42,697 nt of DNA, taken from NCBI GenBank assembly GCA_020048055.1, contig JAIFNA010000010.1:1-42697 (forward strand). Direction: 5' to 3'. Made by a program: the position numbers and the translations under genes. This DNA comes from Arcobacter sp. (GTDB taxonomy: Bacteria > Campylobacterota > Campylobacteria > Campylobacterales > Arcobacteraceae). Each line of letters begins with the position of its first letter. The stretch's first letter is position 1. Shown piece by piece: positions 27,705-37,455 of this stretch. The notes beneath the pieces are model-generated. The model saw nothing but the letters and a program-made list of their open reading frames with translations, was not told where the DNA came from and searched no databases.

Positions 27705-28685
27705 TTAAAGTTCATTACTTACTTTTATAATCTGTTCAAGTTTTTCTAAAGCTTTTCCACTGTCAATTGCATCAATTGCCATATCAACACCCTCTTCTGT
27801 TGAACTAACCCAACCCTCAACTAAAAGTGCAGCTGCTGTATTTATTATCACGATATCTCTTTTAGCGCCCCTTATCTCTCCACTTAAAACACCTCTTGTG
27901 ATTGAAGCATTTTCATTTGCATCACCACCTAAAATTTCACTTTTTGGGTAAAAATCAAAACCATATTCTCTAGGGTCAAAAACGAACTCCCTTACAGTTC
28001 CCCGTTCAACAAATGCAGCATAGGTAACATCACTAATACTAATCTCATCCATTCCATCAGCAGAACTTACTACCATCGCCCTTTTTACATGCAATTTTGC
28101 TAATGCCTCAGCTACAATCGGAACAAATTTTTTATCAAAAACTCCAATCAATTGTTTTTTAACATTGGCTGGATTGCTAAGTGGTCCTATGATGTTAAAA
28201 ATTGTACGATGGGAAATCTCTTTTCGTATTGGCATAATATCTTTCATAGCAGGATGATGATTAATTGCGAACATAAATACAAAACCAGTCTGTTCAAGCA
28301 TCTCTACTTGTTTTGGCAGTGTGAGTGTTAAATTTACCCCTAAAGCTTCAAGCATATCAGCACTTCCACTATTACTTGTAATGCTTCTGTTTCCATGTTT
28401 TGCCACAAAACAACCACAAGCTGCTAATAAAATAGATACTGTTGTTGAGATATTAAAGCTATTGCTTTTATCTCCACCTGTTCCACAGTTATCAACAAGT
28501 CGTTCTGTCATCTTTGGATCAAAATTAAGTGGCACCATATGTTCTCGCATAGCACTTGCAGCACTTGCAATCTCTTCACTTGTCTCCCCTCTTTCATATA
28601 GTTCAATAAGATATTTTTTTACCTCACTTGGCTCTAGTCTATTTTCAAAAATATCATCGAATTTTAATTTCGCCCTACTAAACAT
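27705..28685 (-). CDS. trpD: Anthranilate phosphoribosyltransferase
   Basis: A 326-residue TrpD joining anthranilate and PRPP in tryptophan synthesis. The DNCGTGGDKSNSFNIST PRPP-binding loop, KHGNRSITSNSGSAD and the NHHPAMK segment are conserved. It is a stand-alone TrpD, not fused to TrpG, and no other trp gene is near. The ATG overlaps the end of the S4 gene by 8 nt; its GGAGG ribosome-binding site lies in that gene's last codons. Confidence 0.97.
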   Translation of the reverse strand: MFSRAKLKFDDIFENRLEPSEVKKYLIELYERGETSEEIASAASAMREHMVPLNFDPKMTERLVDNCGTGGDKSNSFNISTTVSILLAACGCFVAKHGNRSITSNSGSADMLEALGVNLTLTLPKQVEMLEQTGFVFMFAINHHPAMKDIMPIRKEISHRTIFNIIGPLSNPANVKKQLIGVFDKKFVPIVAEALAKLHVKRAMVVSSADGMDEISISDVTYAAFVERGTVREFVFDPREYGFDFYPKSEILGGDANENASITRGVLSGEIRGAKRDIVIINTAAALLVEGWVSSTEEGVDMAIDAIDSGKALEKLEQIIKVSNEL

Positions 28686-28941
28686 TTTTTCCTCCTATTT
28701 GAACTACATATTCATTTTGTTTTGACTTTGGTGTTGATTTTGTTACTGGAATTTGTAGAACTTTAAACTCATCACTATACTCAAGATATTGCAATTTGAT
28801 AACATCTCCAACTTTAACCTCTTTTGACTTTTTAACAGAGATATTATTTAAAAATACTACATTAGACTCAAGCATATCTTCAGCTACTGCTCGCCTTTTT
28901 GTTATGTTGACTGTGTTTAGAAATTTATCAATTCTCACCAT
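28678..28941 (-). CDS. Small S4-domain RNA-binding protein
   Basis: An 87-residue protein that is essentially one S4 domain (about 1-55; VRIDKFLNTVNITKRRAVAEDML) plus a short basic tail. It belongs with the Hsp15/YbcJ-type small S4 proteins, which bind structured RNA or ribosomal particles; which one cannot be told. It has an AAGGAA ribosome-binding site, is divergent from argG and is coupled to trpD. Confidence 0.88.
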   Translation of the reverse strand: MVRIDKFLNTVNITKRRAVAEDMLESNVVFLNNISVKKSKEVKVGDVIKLQYLEYSDEFKVLQIPVTKSTPKSKQNEYVVQIGGKNV

Positions 28942-28965
28942 ATTTCCTTACTTAAAATAAAGGGG

Positions 28966-28971
28966 ATTGTA
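28966..28971 (-). promoter_or_regulatory. Candidate -10 box for the S4-trpD-tsaE-lptB operon
   Basis: On the minus strand this reads TACAAT, 24 nt before the S4 gene start, with AAGGAA in the short leader. It faces away from the argG promoter candidate only about 10 bp distant, so the two would compete or be co-regulated. Confidence 0.5.
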
Positions 28972-28980
28972 ACCTACTTT

Positions 28981-28989
28981 TGATAAAAT
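28981..28989 (+). promoter_or_regulatory. Extended -10 element for argG
   Basis: TGATAAAAT fits an extended -10 (TGn plus a 5-of-6 hexamer), 26 nt before the argG ATG, with GGAG at 29007-29010 in the leader. No -35 box is visible. Confidence 0.5.
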
Positions 28990-29015
28990 AAAGAAAATTA
29001 AAATTTGGAGAAATT

Positions 29016-30257
29016 ATGTCAAAAAAAGAAGTGAAAAAAGTAGTTCTTGCTTACAGTGGTGGGCTTGATACAAGTATTATTTTAAAATGGTTACAAGATG
29101 TTTACAATGCTGAAGTTATAACTTTTACAGCTGATCTTGGTCAGGGCGAAGAGGTTGAGCCAGCTAGAATTAAAGCTTTATCTTGTGGAATCAAACCTGA
29201 AAATATTTTTATCTTAGACATAAAAGAGGAATTTGTAAAAGATTATGTTTTCCCAATGTTTAGAGCAAACGCGATTTATGAAGGGGAGTATCTTTTGGGA
29301 ACTTCAATAGCAAGACCACTGATAGCAAAAAAACAAATTGAAATAGCAAACAAAATGGGAGCAGACGCAGTAAGTCATGGAGCAACAGGTAAAGGAAACG
29401 ATCAGGTGCGATTTGAACTTGGTTATTTGGGGCTTAGACCTGATATTACGGTTATTGCACCTTGGAGAGAATGGGAACTTAATAGCAGAGAAAGTTTACT
29501 TGAATATGCAAAAAAACACGGTATCGAAATTGCCCAAAAACACCTTGATAAAGATGGAAATCCAGCAATTAGTCCATACTCAATGGACGCAAATCTGCTT
29601 CATATCTCTTATGAGGGATTGCACCTTGAAAATCCTGCAAATGAACCTGAAGAATCTATGTGGCTTTGGACAACATCGCCAGAAAATGCTCCAGATGAAG
29701 CTGAGTATATAACGATAGAGTACAAAAATGGTGACCCAGTTGGACTCAACGGGGAACTTTTATCTCCAGCAACACTTTTAGCAAAATTAAATGATTATGG
29801 CAATAAGCATGGAATTGGACGACTTGATATTGTTGAAAACAGATATGTTGGTATGAAAGCTAGAGGATGTTATGAAACTCCAGGTGGAACAATTATGCTA
29901 AAAGCCCATAGAGCAATCGAATCTATCACGCTTGATCGTGAAGCTTCACATTTAAAAGATGAGATGATGCCAAGATACGCTAAGTTAATCTATCAAGGAT
30001 ACTGGTTCTCACCTGAAAGAGAGATGCTCCAAGCTGCGATTGACAAAACTCAAGAAAATGTCGAGGGGTCTGTAAGACTAAAACTTTACAAAGGAAATGT
30101 GATGGTTGTAGGGAGAACTTCTCCAAAATCACTCTTTAGTGAAGCTCACTCAACATTTGAAAAAGATGAAGTTTACAATCAAAAAGACGCGGCTGGATTT
30201 ATTAGACTTAATGCTCTAAGATTTATCATCGCTGGACAAGTTAGAGATAGAAAATAA
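29016..30257 (+). CDS. argG: Argininosuccinate synthase
   Basis: A 413-residue enzyme condensing citrulline and aspartate with ATP. The N-terminal PP-loop AYSGGLDTS is at 12-20, followed by [15 protein letters not shown] and the conserved [13 protein letters not shown] region. Full length. It is the first gene of a three-gene plus-strand operon; argH is not nearby. Confidence 0.98.
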   Translation: MSKKEVKKVVLAYSGGLDTSIILKWLQDVYNAEVITFTADLGQGEEVEPARIKALSCGIKPENIFILDIKEEFVKDYVFPMFRANAIYEGEYLLGTSIARPLIAKKQIEIANKMGADAVSHGATGKGNDQVRFELGYLGLRPDITVIAPWREWELNSRESLLEYAKKHGIEIAQKHLDKDGNPAISPYSMDANLLHISYEGLHLENPANEPEESMWLWTTSPENAPDEAEYITIEYKNGDPVGLNGELLSPATLLAKLNDYGNKHGIGRLDIVENRYVGMKARGCYETPGGTIMLKAHRAIESITLDREASHLKDEMMPRYAKLIYQGYWFSPEREMLQAAIDKTQENVEGSVRLKLYKGNVMVVGRTSPKSLFSEAHSTFEKDEVYNQKDAAGFIRLNALRFIIAGQVRDRK

Positions 30258-30275
30258 TTTAGAAAAAGAAACAAT

Positions 30276-30815
30276 ATGATTTTAAAATTTAAAAAATGGT
30301 TTCCAAAAATCAGCTCGAAAGCTTGGATAGCTCCAAGTGCTGATGTAATAGGAAATGTCAAAATAGGAAAAGATAGTTCAGTTTGGTTTGGAGTAGTTAT
30401 AAGAGGCGATGTTCATAAAATACGAATAGGAAAACGAACTTCAATTCAAGATTTATCGATGATTCATGTCACACACTACAAAAAAGAGGATATGAGTGAT
30501 GGAAATCCAACGATTATCGGTGATGATGTAACTGTTGGGCATAAAGTTATGCTTCACGGTTGTACCATAGAAAACGGCTGTTTGATTGGGATGAGTGCTA
30601 CTATTTTAGATGGAGCAGTAATTGGCGAAGGCTCAATCGTTGGCGCACATTCACTTGTCACTTCAAATAAAGTGTTTCCGCCACATAGTTTGATTATGGG
30701 AAGTCCAGCTAAAGTTGTTAAAACTTTAAATGATGAAGAGGTTGCAAACTTAATAGCTCATGCTGGGCGATATGTGAAATTTAAAGAGGAATATCACACA
30801 GGCTTAGAAAAATAA
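30276..30815 (+). CDS. Gamma-carbonic anhydrase family protein
   Basis: A 179-residue left-handed beta-helix protein built of hexapeptide repeats. The three metal-binding His of gamma carbonic anhydrases are present at H64 (IHVTH), H89 (VGHK) and H94 (LHGC). It resembles the YrdA/PaaY group, whose members bind zinc but are not always active anhydrases. The stop and the ycaO start overlap in TAATG, so the two proteins are made together. Its ribosome-binding site is weak. Confidence 0.92.
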   Translation: MILKFKKWFPKISSKAWIAPSADVIGNVKIGKDSSVWFGVVIRGDVHKIRIGKRTSIQDLSMIHVTHYKKEDMSDGNPTIIGDDVTVGHKVMLHGCTIENGCLIGMSATILDGAVIGEGSIVGAHSLVTSNKVFPPHSLIMGSPAKVVKTLNDEEVANLIAHAGRYVKFKEEYHTGLEK

Positions 30816-32434
30816 TGAAGCTTCTAGGAAAATCAGCCTCACTAGAAGTTACACTAGAAAATATGCTAAATGCTATAAATAAACTTGATATCAACACAAC
30901 TTTATCTGCCGAGATTCATCCTCTTCAAAACTGTTTTTCAATTAATCTTTCTTTTGATGATGCACCACAACTAATCTACTCAAACGGTAAAGGCAACACA
31001 CAAGATGCCTCACTAGCAAGTGCTTACGGGGAGTTTATTGAGAGACTACAAACGAATAATTTTTTTAGTGATTTTTATTTGCCAAACCGTCAACATTTTA
31101 AAGATGAGATGTTGTTTGATTTTAAAGAGGAATATTTAACAAAAGAACTAAGAGCCATTTACAACCCAAATGGAGAGTTGGTTGATGAGGATTTTATAGA
31201 TTTTAATAGTGACATTGAAGATAAAATTGTAGCTTTGCCATTTAAAAAGCTATCCACAAACGAAACTGTATATTTTCCACAAAGTCTAATTAGCAACTTA
31301 TATGTTAGCAATGGATTAGCAAGTGGAAATACAAGCCAAGAGGGGCAAGTTCAAGCACTTAGTGAAATAATTGAAAGATTTGTAAAAATAAAGATTATAA
31401 AAGAGGGATTATCACTCCCCATCTATCCAGATGAAACTATACAAAAATTAAAAGTACTTAATGATGATATAAAAACACTACAAAACAATGGTTACATTGT
31501 AGATGTTCTTGATGCAAGCTTGGGTGGCGCTTATCCTGTTACTGCAATCTCACTTATAAATCCAAAAAATAGTACGATTTTTGTATCTTTTGGTTCCCAT
31601 CCAATTTTAGAAGTTTCACTCACAAGAACCATGACTGAGCTTATGCAAGGGAGAGATTTAAGCAAACTTGATAGCTTTGAGATGCCAACTTTTGATATGG
31701 AACTGATACAAGATAGTTCAAATATTGAATCACATTTTGTAGATTCAAATGGGAAAGTTGGCTTTTTATTTTTAAGCAAACAAAAAAGTTTTGATTTTTC
31801 ATCGTGGAATTTTAGTGGTACAACGATTGATGATGAGTTGGAATTTTTAAAGCAAATCATTAAAAATGAAAATAAAGAGATTTATCTAAGGGAATATTCT
31901 CAACTAGGATTTTATAGTTGCCACATTATTGTCCCAAATTTTAGTGAGATTTATGACTTTGAAGATTTAATCTATAACAATAAAAGTACTGCAAAACAAA
32001 TCAGACAAATGGTTTTAAATTTTCAAGATTATGAGTGCGATGAGATACTTGACGCTATTGTTTCACTTGACAATACAATAGATGTTGGAAAATATATTGG
32101 TGTTATTTTTCAAAATCCTTTTACAATCTTAGAGTTTAAAATTCAAATGTATATATTAAATGATGAGCTTGAAGAGGCTAGAGATTTACTTTTATTTAAT
32201 GAAAATATAGAGTTTAAAAAACTATCAAAAGTGCTTTGTGAACTTATTATTTTAGATAGTGAAAATTTAGATTTTGAAAACTTTAAAGATGGACTTTATG
32301 CTATTTTTGGAGAAATTTATGTAACTAAAGGATTAAATATCATAGCTGCGAAAGAGTATCTAATCGATACAACTTTGAGTGTTCAGTATGAAAATATTTT
32401 AGCTCTTTATGATAACTTGAAACAATTGGACTAA
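30815..32434 (+). CDS. ycaO: Stand-alone YcaO-domain protein
   Basis: A 539-residue protein close in length to E. coli YcaO (586). The YcaO ATP-binding elements are visible: ASAYGEFIERLQ (about 67-78), QALSEIIERF (about 180-189) and a third acidic element in TRTMTELMQ. The C-terminal part (about 400-539) is helical and TPR-like; there is no C-terminal PxPxP as in azoline synthetases. E. coli YcaO is linked to beta-methylthiolation of ribosomal protein S12. YcaO enzymes in general activate amide oxygens with ATP. No precursor peptide or RiPP partner gene is adjacent, so a housekeeping role is favoured. Coupled to the carbonic anhydrase-like gene. Confidence 0.88.
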   Translation: MKLLGKSASLEVTLENMLNAINKLDINTTLSAEIHPLQNCFSINLSFDDAPQLIYSNGKGNTQDASLASAYGEFIERLQTNNFFSDFYLPNRQHFKDEMLFDFKEEYLTKELRAIYNPNGELVDEDFIDFNSDIEDKIVALPFKKLSTNETVYFPQSLISNLYVSNGLASGNTSQEGQVQALSEIIERFVKIKIIKEGLSLPIYPDETIQKLKVLNDDIKTLQNNGYIVDVLDASLGGAYPVTAISLINPKNSTIFVSFGSHPILEVSLTRTMTELMQGRDLSKLDSFEMPTFDMELIQDSSNIESHFVDSNGKVGFLFLSKQKSFDFSSWNFSGTTIDDELEFLKQIIKNENKEIYLREYSQLGFYSCHIIVPNFSEIYDFEDLIYNNKSTAKQIRQMVLNFQDYECDEILDAIVSLDNTIDVGKYIGVIFQNPFTILEFKIQMYILNDELEEARDLLLFNENIEFKKLSKVLCELIILDSENLDFENFKDGLYAIFGEIYVTKGLNIIAAKEYLIDTTLSVQYENILALYDNLKQLD

Positions 32435-32447
32435 AATCTACTTAGTC
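32429..32447. terminator. Small stem-loop holding both convergent stop codons
   Basis: Arms GACTAA (32429-32434) and TTAGTC (32442-32447) with a 7-nt loop. The ycaO stop (32432-32434) is in one arm and the mltA stop (32438-32440, minus) is in the loop. It is short and has no T-run, so any role is tentative. Confidence 0.3.
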
Positions 32448-33535
32448 TCATTTGGCAACAGTATATACATCTCACCTTTTTCTTTCATATTTCCAGCCAA
32501 CTCTTTTGCCTCTCTTCCAAAACCAAAAAAGAAATCAGCTCTTATTTTACCTTTGATAGCTCCGCCTGTATCAGCTGCTATCATAAGCCTTTCAATTTTT
32601 TCTTTTGAAAGTGGATGTTTTGTTTTTAAAAATACAGGATAACCAAGTGGTATCGAGTTTGTATCAACTGCTAAATTTCTCCATCCTAAAAGTGGAACAC
32701 CAAGTGAACCTGTTGCAATTTTATTTGATTCATTAAAGAAAATATAGCTCTCATTTATATTTAAAACATCATTAGCCTTGGTTGGATTTTCGTTTAGCCA
32801 TTTATGGATAGTTTCCATTGAAATACCACCTTTTTGAAGATGACCTTCTTTTAAAAGATACCCTCCAATTGCCATATATTTTCGCCCATTTTGTCCATCA
32901 TATCCAACATTTATAGTCTCATTTGTATCAAGCAAAACCCTTCCACTTCCTTGAATATGAAGCGAATAAAGTTCTAGCTTATCATCAACATAACATATAA
33001 CTTCAAAATCATTTCCTTCTTCTATCTCTTTTCTTGTTGGATATGGGACAACTTTATTTCCATCTAGTTTACCTCTTAAAACCATACCCTTTAAGCTTGG
33101 TTGAATAGATGATAGCTCGACACTAATCAAATCTTTTGGCGTTTTGTAAATTGGGTATTTATATCTTTCACTTTTTGTTCTACTTCCATACAAAAGTGGT
33201 TCATAATATCCTGTTATAAGTCCTGTATCATTTAATTCATCATCATAAAGCTTGTACGGAGTGAAATTTGTAATAAAAAAGTCTTTAGCATTGCTTGTCT
33301 TTTGTGCAATATCACACATTACTTTTAGTTTATTTTTTGGTCCCGTGCAACCTTGTTTAAATACCAAAAAAGCCTCATCAATATCATCTTCAAAAAATGA
33401 TGTCAATTCATTCCAGTTTGTTTTTTTTAGATTTGTGTGTGAAACATTTTCCATTTTTGAGATTTCTAGCTGATTTGTGCAGCCACTAAAAAATGAAGTG
33501 AAGATTAGAAAAGTTATAAAATATAGGAACTTCAA
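32438..33535 (-). CDS. mltA: Membrane-bound lytic murein transglycosylase A
   Basis: A 365-residue lipoprotein with signal peptide and lipobox (FFSGC, Cys about 19). The MltA domain (LITGYYEPLL onward) and the C-terminal 3D domain (AADTGGAIKGKIRADFF, with the catalytic Asp) cleave peptidoglycan glycan strands to 1,6-anhydro ends. The start must be the TTG at 33535, or an equally non-standard codon a few triplets upstream, because the signal peptide contains no other Met; there is no Shine-Dalgarno sequence. Last gene of the aroB operon. Confidence 0.94.
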   Translation of the reverse strand: MKFLYFITFLIFTSFFSGCTNQLEISKMENVSHTNLKKTNWNELTSFFEDDIDEAFLVFKQGCTGPKNKLKVMCDIAQKTSNAKDFFITNFTPYKLYDDELNDTGLITGYYEPLLYGSRTKSERYKYPIYKTPKDLISVELSSIQPSLKGMVLRGKLDGNKVVPYPTRKEIEEGNDFEVICYVDDKLELYSLHIQGSGRVLLDTNETINVGYDGQNGRKYMAIGGYLLKEGHLQKGGISMETIHKWLNENPTKANDVLNINESYIFFNESNKIATGSLGVPLLGWRNLAVDTNSIPLGYPVFLKTKHPLSKEKIERLMIAADTGGAIKGKIRADFFFGFGREAKELAGNMKEKGEMYILLPNETK

Positions 33536-33554
33536 AGATAAAATAGAATCTTAA

Positions 33555-34505
33555 TTAAAAGAAATCTATCCCCCCATCTGGCTCTTCAAATCTTACAATT
33601 CTGTCTCTTCCGTTGTGCTGTGCTTCACTTAGTGCAATTTCTGCTTTTCTTATTACTTCGTTAATATCACTTGAATCTTGTGGAAACATAGATACACCCA
33701 TACAAACAGTTTTTTTAAATTCATCATCATAAGGTGAAATCAAATAGGCTTCATTTAATTCATCTTTAAGTGATTGTGCCAATTCTAATGTTTTCTCTTC
33801 ATCTGAGACATTTATAAGTAATATCAAAAACTCTCCGCCTCCAAATCTAACTGCAATATCAGAACTTCTAATATTTGTTCGTATGACATCAGCATAAAGT
33901 TTTAAAAACTTATCCCCAAAATTTCTCCCATGCTCATCGTTAACGGCTCTAAATCTATCAATATTTACAATTACAACCGCCAAATTCATCTTCTCTCTAA
34001 GTGCTAATGGTATAAATTCTTTCATATCTTCATCAAAGGACTGTCTATTTTTTAGTTGGGTAACATGATCGATAAATGCTGAACTATGAAGTTCCCTTAA
34101 TACATATTTAATATATAAAACATTTGCAATTTCATCTAAAAAACTATCAAGATATACTTTCTCAAATGGGATAAAATCTTTATTTTCCATAACAATTTCT
34201 ATCATACCGAGTTCACTTACATTATAAAGAAATAAATATGGGGAAACAATTTTATCTCCATTTTCCCACTTAATCGTGCTTAAATTATTTACAATATATG
34301 TGATTTTATAATTTGATATTTTAAATTCATCATGCAAAACAGTACATATCTGCTTGTAAACACTTGCAATTTCTATTGTTCTTAACAATTCAACTTTTAC
34401 AGTATTTATTTTAGTAAGATGCTCTATAACTTTTTTTACCTCATCAAGGTGTTTAGCATCAACTAAATTGTCTAATTGGCTGATTAATGTTTTGTATTGT
34501 TTCAT
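33555..34505 (-). CDS. GGDEF-domain protein with degenerate GGGEF signature
   Basis: A 316-residue cytoplasmic protein. Residues 1-140 are an unassigned helical/GAF-like sensory region; the GGDEF domain covers about 145-310. The domain start (DHVTQLKNR), the first metal-site Asp (NIDRF, D183) and the ND..G motif are intact, but the signature is GGGEF at 222-226 in place of GG(D/E)EF. The third residue normally binds a catalytic metal, so diguanylate cyclase activity is probably lost. The inhibitory I-site RxxD (RSSD, 213-216) is kept at the standard five-residue distance, so it may bind c-di-GMP as a receptor. The codon is GGA, one transition from GAA. It lies 25 nt after mtaB. Confidence 0.9.
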   Translation of the reverse strand: MKQYKTLISQLDNLVDAKHLDEVKKVIEHLTKINTVKVELLRTIEIASVYKQICTVLHDEFKISNYKITYIVNNLSTIKWENGDKIVSPYLFLYNVSELGMIEIVMENKDFIPFEKVYLDSFLDEIANVLYIKYVLRELHSSAFIDHVTQLKNRQSFDEDMKEFIPLALREKMNLAVVIVNIDRFRAVNDEHGRNFGDKFLKLYADVIRTNIRSSDIAVRFGGGEFLILLINVSDEEKTLELAQSLKDELNEAYLISPYDDEFKKTVCMGVSMFPQDSSDINEVIRKAEIALSEAQHNGRDRIVRFEEPDGGIDFF

Positions 34506-34530
34506 AAAATTTATTATTCCTTTTATTTAT

Positions 34531-35793
34531 TTAAAAAATTGCCAAAGTCTTATTAAATCGTACATCATAATTTAATAATTGTATCCAATCGCCAACCAAA
34601 TCAGCTTTACTTTCAACCTCAATAAGATTAAAAAACTGATCGTAGCCCAGAAACTTTCCATCTTTTTCGCTCTCAATAAGTACATCAAGTGCAGTTTTAT
34701 TTTGTCTAAAACTAAAATTTTTCTCATCAATAATATGAGCTAATTCAGCTAATCTTTTTTTTGCAACATCTCCATTTACTGCTCCACTCATACTTGCCGA
34801 TGGAGTGCCGTCTCGTTTGCTGTAAGTAAATCCATGAAGATGTGTAAGTGGAAATTTCTTCACATTTTCCATTGCATCTTTCCATATAGCTTCACTCTCA
34901 CCAGGGTGTCCAACTATAAAATCTGTCCCCAAAGCATAACCTTTGTTTGCAATAAATTCAAAAAGTTCCAAATCACTTTTTAGTTTATTTCGTCTATTCA
35001 TAATATTTAACATCTCTTTTGTTGTGTGTTGAAGTGCGATATGGAGATGTTTTGCCATCCATGTTTCATCTAAAAGTTCTTTAAACTGAGGTGTAATCTG
35101 GATAGGCTCAACACTTCCCAAACGAACTCTTCGCACCCCTTTTATGAGAGAAATTTTTTGAAGCAATAATGCCAATCCATCTTTCCCTTCAACCCCTTTT
35201 CCATAGCTACCAAGGTTTGTACCAGTTAAAATAAACTCCCCAAAACCGTTCGTTGCCAAAAGTTTGATTTGCTCTAAGATTTTATCTTCACTATAACTTC
35301 TAGAATCACCCCTCACAAATGGGATAATGCAATAATTACAACGAAAATCGCAACCCTCTTGAATTTTAATAAACGCCCTACTTTTACCAAGCATCTGCTC
35401 AATAATCGTATTGTCTATATGATTTAAATCCCCAGCTTCAAAAAAGCGATCATCATTTTTTAGAAGTGTATTTATTTTTTCTTTTTCACTTGCACCAAAA
35501 AGTGCATCAATTTTTGATTCTTTAAAAAGATTTTCCCCTTTTGTCCAAACTCCACAACCTGTAAAAATCACACGAGGATTTTTAGGGGATTTTTTAAGAC
35601 TATTTATATAACCCCTTGCCGTGCTATCTGCACTATTTGTAACTGTACAAGAATTTATAACCACAATATCGGCTTCAAGTTCATCAAATGTAACATCAAA
35701 ATCTTCCAATTTTGACATCATAATTTGGCTATCAACTACATTTGTACGGCACCCAAAGGTTTTAAAATATACTTTTTGTTTTTTCATTATCAT
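34531..35793 (-). CDS. mtaB: tRNA t6A37 methylthiotransferase MtaB
   Basis: A 420-residue radical-SAM methylthiotransferase. The N-terminal domain carries three cluster cysteines (C15, C49, C80), the radical-SAM site is C148-x3-C152-x2-C155, and a TRAM-like C-terminal region is short. The sequence type (KTFGCRTN, INSCTVTN, GCDFRCNYC) matches MtaB, which turns t6A37 into ms2t6A37, better than MiaB or RimO. The ATG abuts the mscS stop; an ATG two codons on is an alternative. It depends on t6A made with TsaE. Confidence 0.92.
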   Translation of the reverse strand: MIMKKQKVYFKTFGCRTNVVDSQIMMSKLEDFDVTFDELEADIVVINSCTVTNSADSTARGYINSLKKSPKNPRVIFTGCGVWTKGENLFKESKIDALFGASEKEKINTLLKNDDRFFEAGDLNHIDNTIIEQMLGKSRAFIKIQEGCDFRCNYCIIPFVRGDSRSYSEDKILEQIKLLATNGFGEFILTGTNLGSYGKGVEGKDGLALLLQKISLIKGVRRVRLGSVEPIQITPQFKELLDETWMAKHLHIALQHTTKEMLNIMNRRNKLKSDLELFEFIANKGYALGTDFIVGHPGESEAIWKDAMENVKKFPLTHLHGFTYSKRDGTPSASMSGAVNGDVAKKRLAELAHIIDEKNFSFRQNKTALDVLIESEKDGKFLGYDQFFNLIEVESKADLVGDWIQLLNYDVRFNKTLAIF

Positions 35794-37455
35794 CTAGTTA
35801 GCACTCGGTCCATCAAAAAGTCCGTGAGCAACACCGCCAGGGAGTAGATTTTCAGCCCCTTCAACACTATTTGCAACCCTTAATGTTTGTGTTGGGTACG
35901 CGATTATTATGTCATCTTCTTTCATATAAGCATCAAGTATCTCCATACTTATCTTGCTTCTAAGTCCCAAAGTTGAGTATGAATTTGTGTAATACCAAGA
36001 AGATATAACAATCCCATAAGGTTCGATAAATGAGAAAATTCTAGGTTCTGGGTTTGTATTTCTTAAAACATATCTTGATTTTAGTTTACTCATCCTTTTT
36101 CTTGTCAAATCTGTAAAACCACGAGAATTATGTACAACTATCTCGGTTGCTATCTCTACTGCTTTTTGATGGTTTGAATCAAATGTGATATAAAAATCTA
36201 TCCCATCCCAAACAGTACGAAGCCCATCATAAGTGTAATTAGAGATTAAATCTGTAAAAATATAGTTATTTGGGACAAAAAACACTCTCCCAGATCTTCT
36301 ACTTTTAGTATAAGTTGTAAGTGTTACATCTTCTCTTACTGTCATTTTAAAAAGTGAAATATCAAGCACATCTCCAACCATCTCAGTCCCATCTCTACTA
36401 ACTCTAATCCTATCCCCAACCCTAACAGCACCACTTGTCATAATAACAAACCAGCCAAAAATTGACATAAACCAATCTTTTAAAGCAATAGCAATACCAG
36501 CTGATGCAAATCCTAAAACAGTTACTAAATAAGATGCATTTTCAATATACGAGAAAAGCAAAATAAAAATAGATAAAAAAATAAGTAAAAAATTGATGAG
36601 TTTATTTGAGGTGTACAATGAATCATCATCTGTCATATATTTTCGCAAACCATACTTGATACCAAAACCAAGCACTAACAAAAAGAAAATTACAAGTGAT
36701 AATTTTACAGTTCTGTTTATTTCATTTGATATTTTTTCATTTGCTTCTTGTTTGAGTTGGTCTATCTTTCTGCTATAAACTTCACTTGTAGTTGAAACAA
36801 TATCAGCAACCATAGTAAAATCATTTAGTCGTTTTTGAGCAACTGCCATCTCATTTGATAAAGTAACTGAAGTATTGTTTCCATCAAGTTCAGAAAGTTG
36901 TCTATAAATCCCCATCTCCTCAAGTAAAATCTTCACTAAGTTATCAATCTGCGAATTTATCTCTTTATAATTTTTTACATTTTGATCAAGTTTTTGTATA
37001 AAAGAGTAACCTTCAATAATACTAAATGGATTTGAAACGGTTGGCATCACTTCAATTTCTGGTGGCTTTATCAATTTTCCAATTGGTGAATCTTTATATT
37101 CATCTATCAAGGAGAGCTCATTTTCTTTTATTTTTATCTTATTTGTAAGCTGATATGAAAGCTCTTTGTACTTTACACCCTCCCAAGTGCTATATTTTTT
37201 TGCATCAAACTTCACTTGTTCAAGCTCGGCTTCGATACTTCTATAAGCTAGATAATTGTTGTATCTCTTAATCCAAATATTTGTTTTGATATTTTCATTA
37301 AGGTTGTTGATATTTATCTGTAATTTTGATTTTTCACTCTGAACGGCTTCATTTTTTATCATCTCATCTTGAATTTGTTTTGATTTTGTTGTATCAGCTC
37401 CAAATCCACTTTCAAAAAGGAAAACAAGGAAAACAATTATTTTTATAAACTTCAT
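35794..37455 (-). CDS. MscS-family mechanosensitive channel
   Basis: A 553-residue protein with a signal peptide (about 1-19), a long periplasmic coiled-coil domain (about 20-240), three or four membrane helices (about 250-350) and the MscS pore and beta domain: FASAGIAIALKDWF then GAVRVGDRIRV. The cytoplasmic part ends near 530. It is larger than E. coli MscS (286) and like the medium-sized paralogues with an extracytoplasmic domain. It releases solutes on hypo-osmotic shock. The ATG abuts the aroB stop and its AAGGA lies in the aroB end. Confidence 0.92.
   Translation of the reverse strand: MKFIKIIVFLVFLFESGFGADTTKSKQIQDEMIKNEAVQSEKSKLQININNLNENIKTNIWIKRYNNYLAYRSIEAELEQVKFDAKKYSTWEGVKYKELSYQLTNKIKIKENELSLIDEYKDSPIGKLIKPPEIEVMPTVSNPFSIIEGYSFIQKLDQNVKNYKEINSQIDNLVKILLEEMGIYRQLSELDGNNTSVTLSNEMAVAQKRLNDFTMVADIVSTTSEVYSRKIDQLKQEANEKISNEINRTVKLSLVIFFLLVLGFGIKYGLRKYMTDDDSLYTSNKLINFLLIFLSIFILLFSYIENASYLVTVLGFASAGIAIALKDWFMSIFGWFVIMTSGAVRVGDRIRVSRDGTEMVGDVLDISLFKMTVREDVTLTTYTKSRRSGRVFFVPNNYIFTDLISNYTYDGLRTVWDGIDFYITFDSNHQKAVEIATEIVVHNSRGFTDLTRKRMSKLKSRYVLRNTNPEPRIFSFIEPYGIVISSWYYTNSYSTLGLRSKISMEILDAYMKEDDIIIAYPTQTLRVANSVEGAENLLPGGVAHGLFDGPSAN

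Noticed and set aside
30815-32434. YcaO as the core of a RiPP (azoline or thioamide) gene cluster
   Set aside because: No precursor peptide, dehydrogenase, TfuA or exporter gene is adjacent, and the protein has the stand-alone E. coli YcaO layout.
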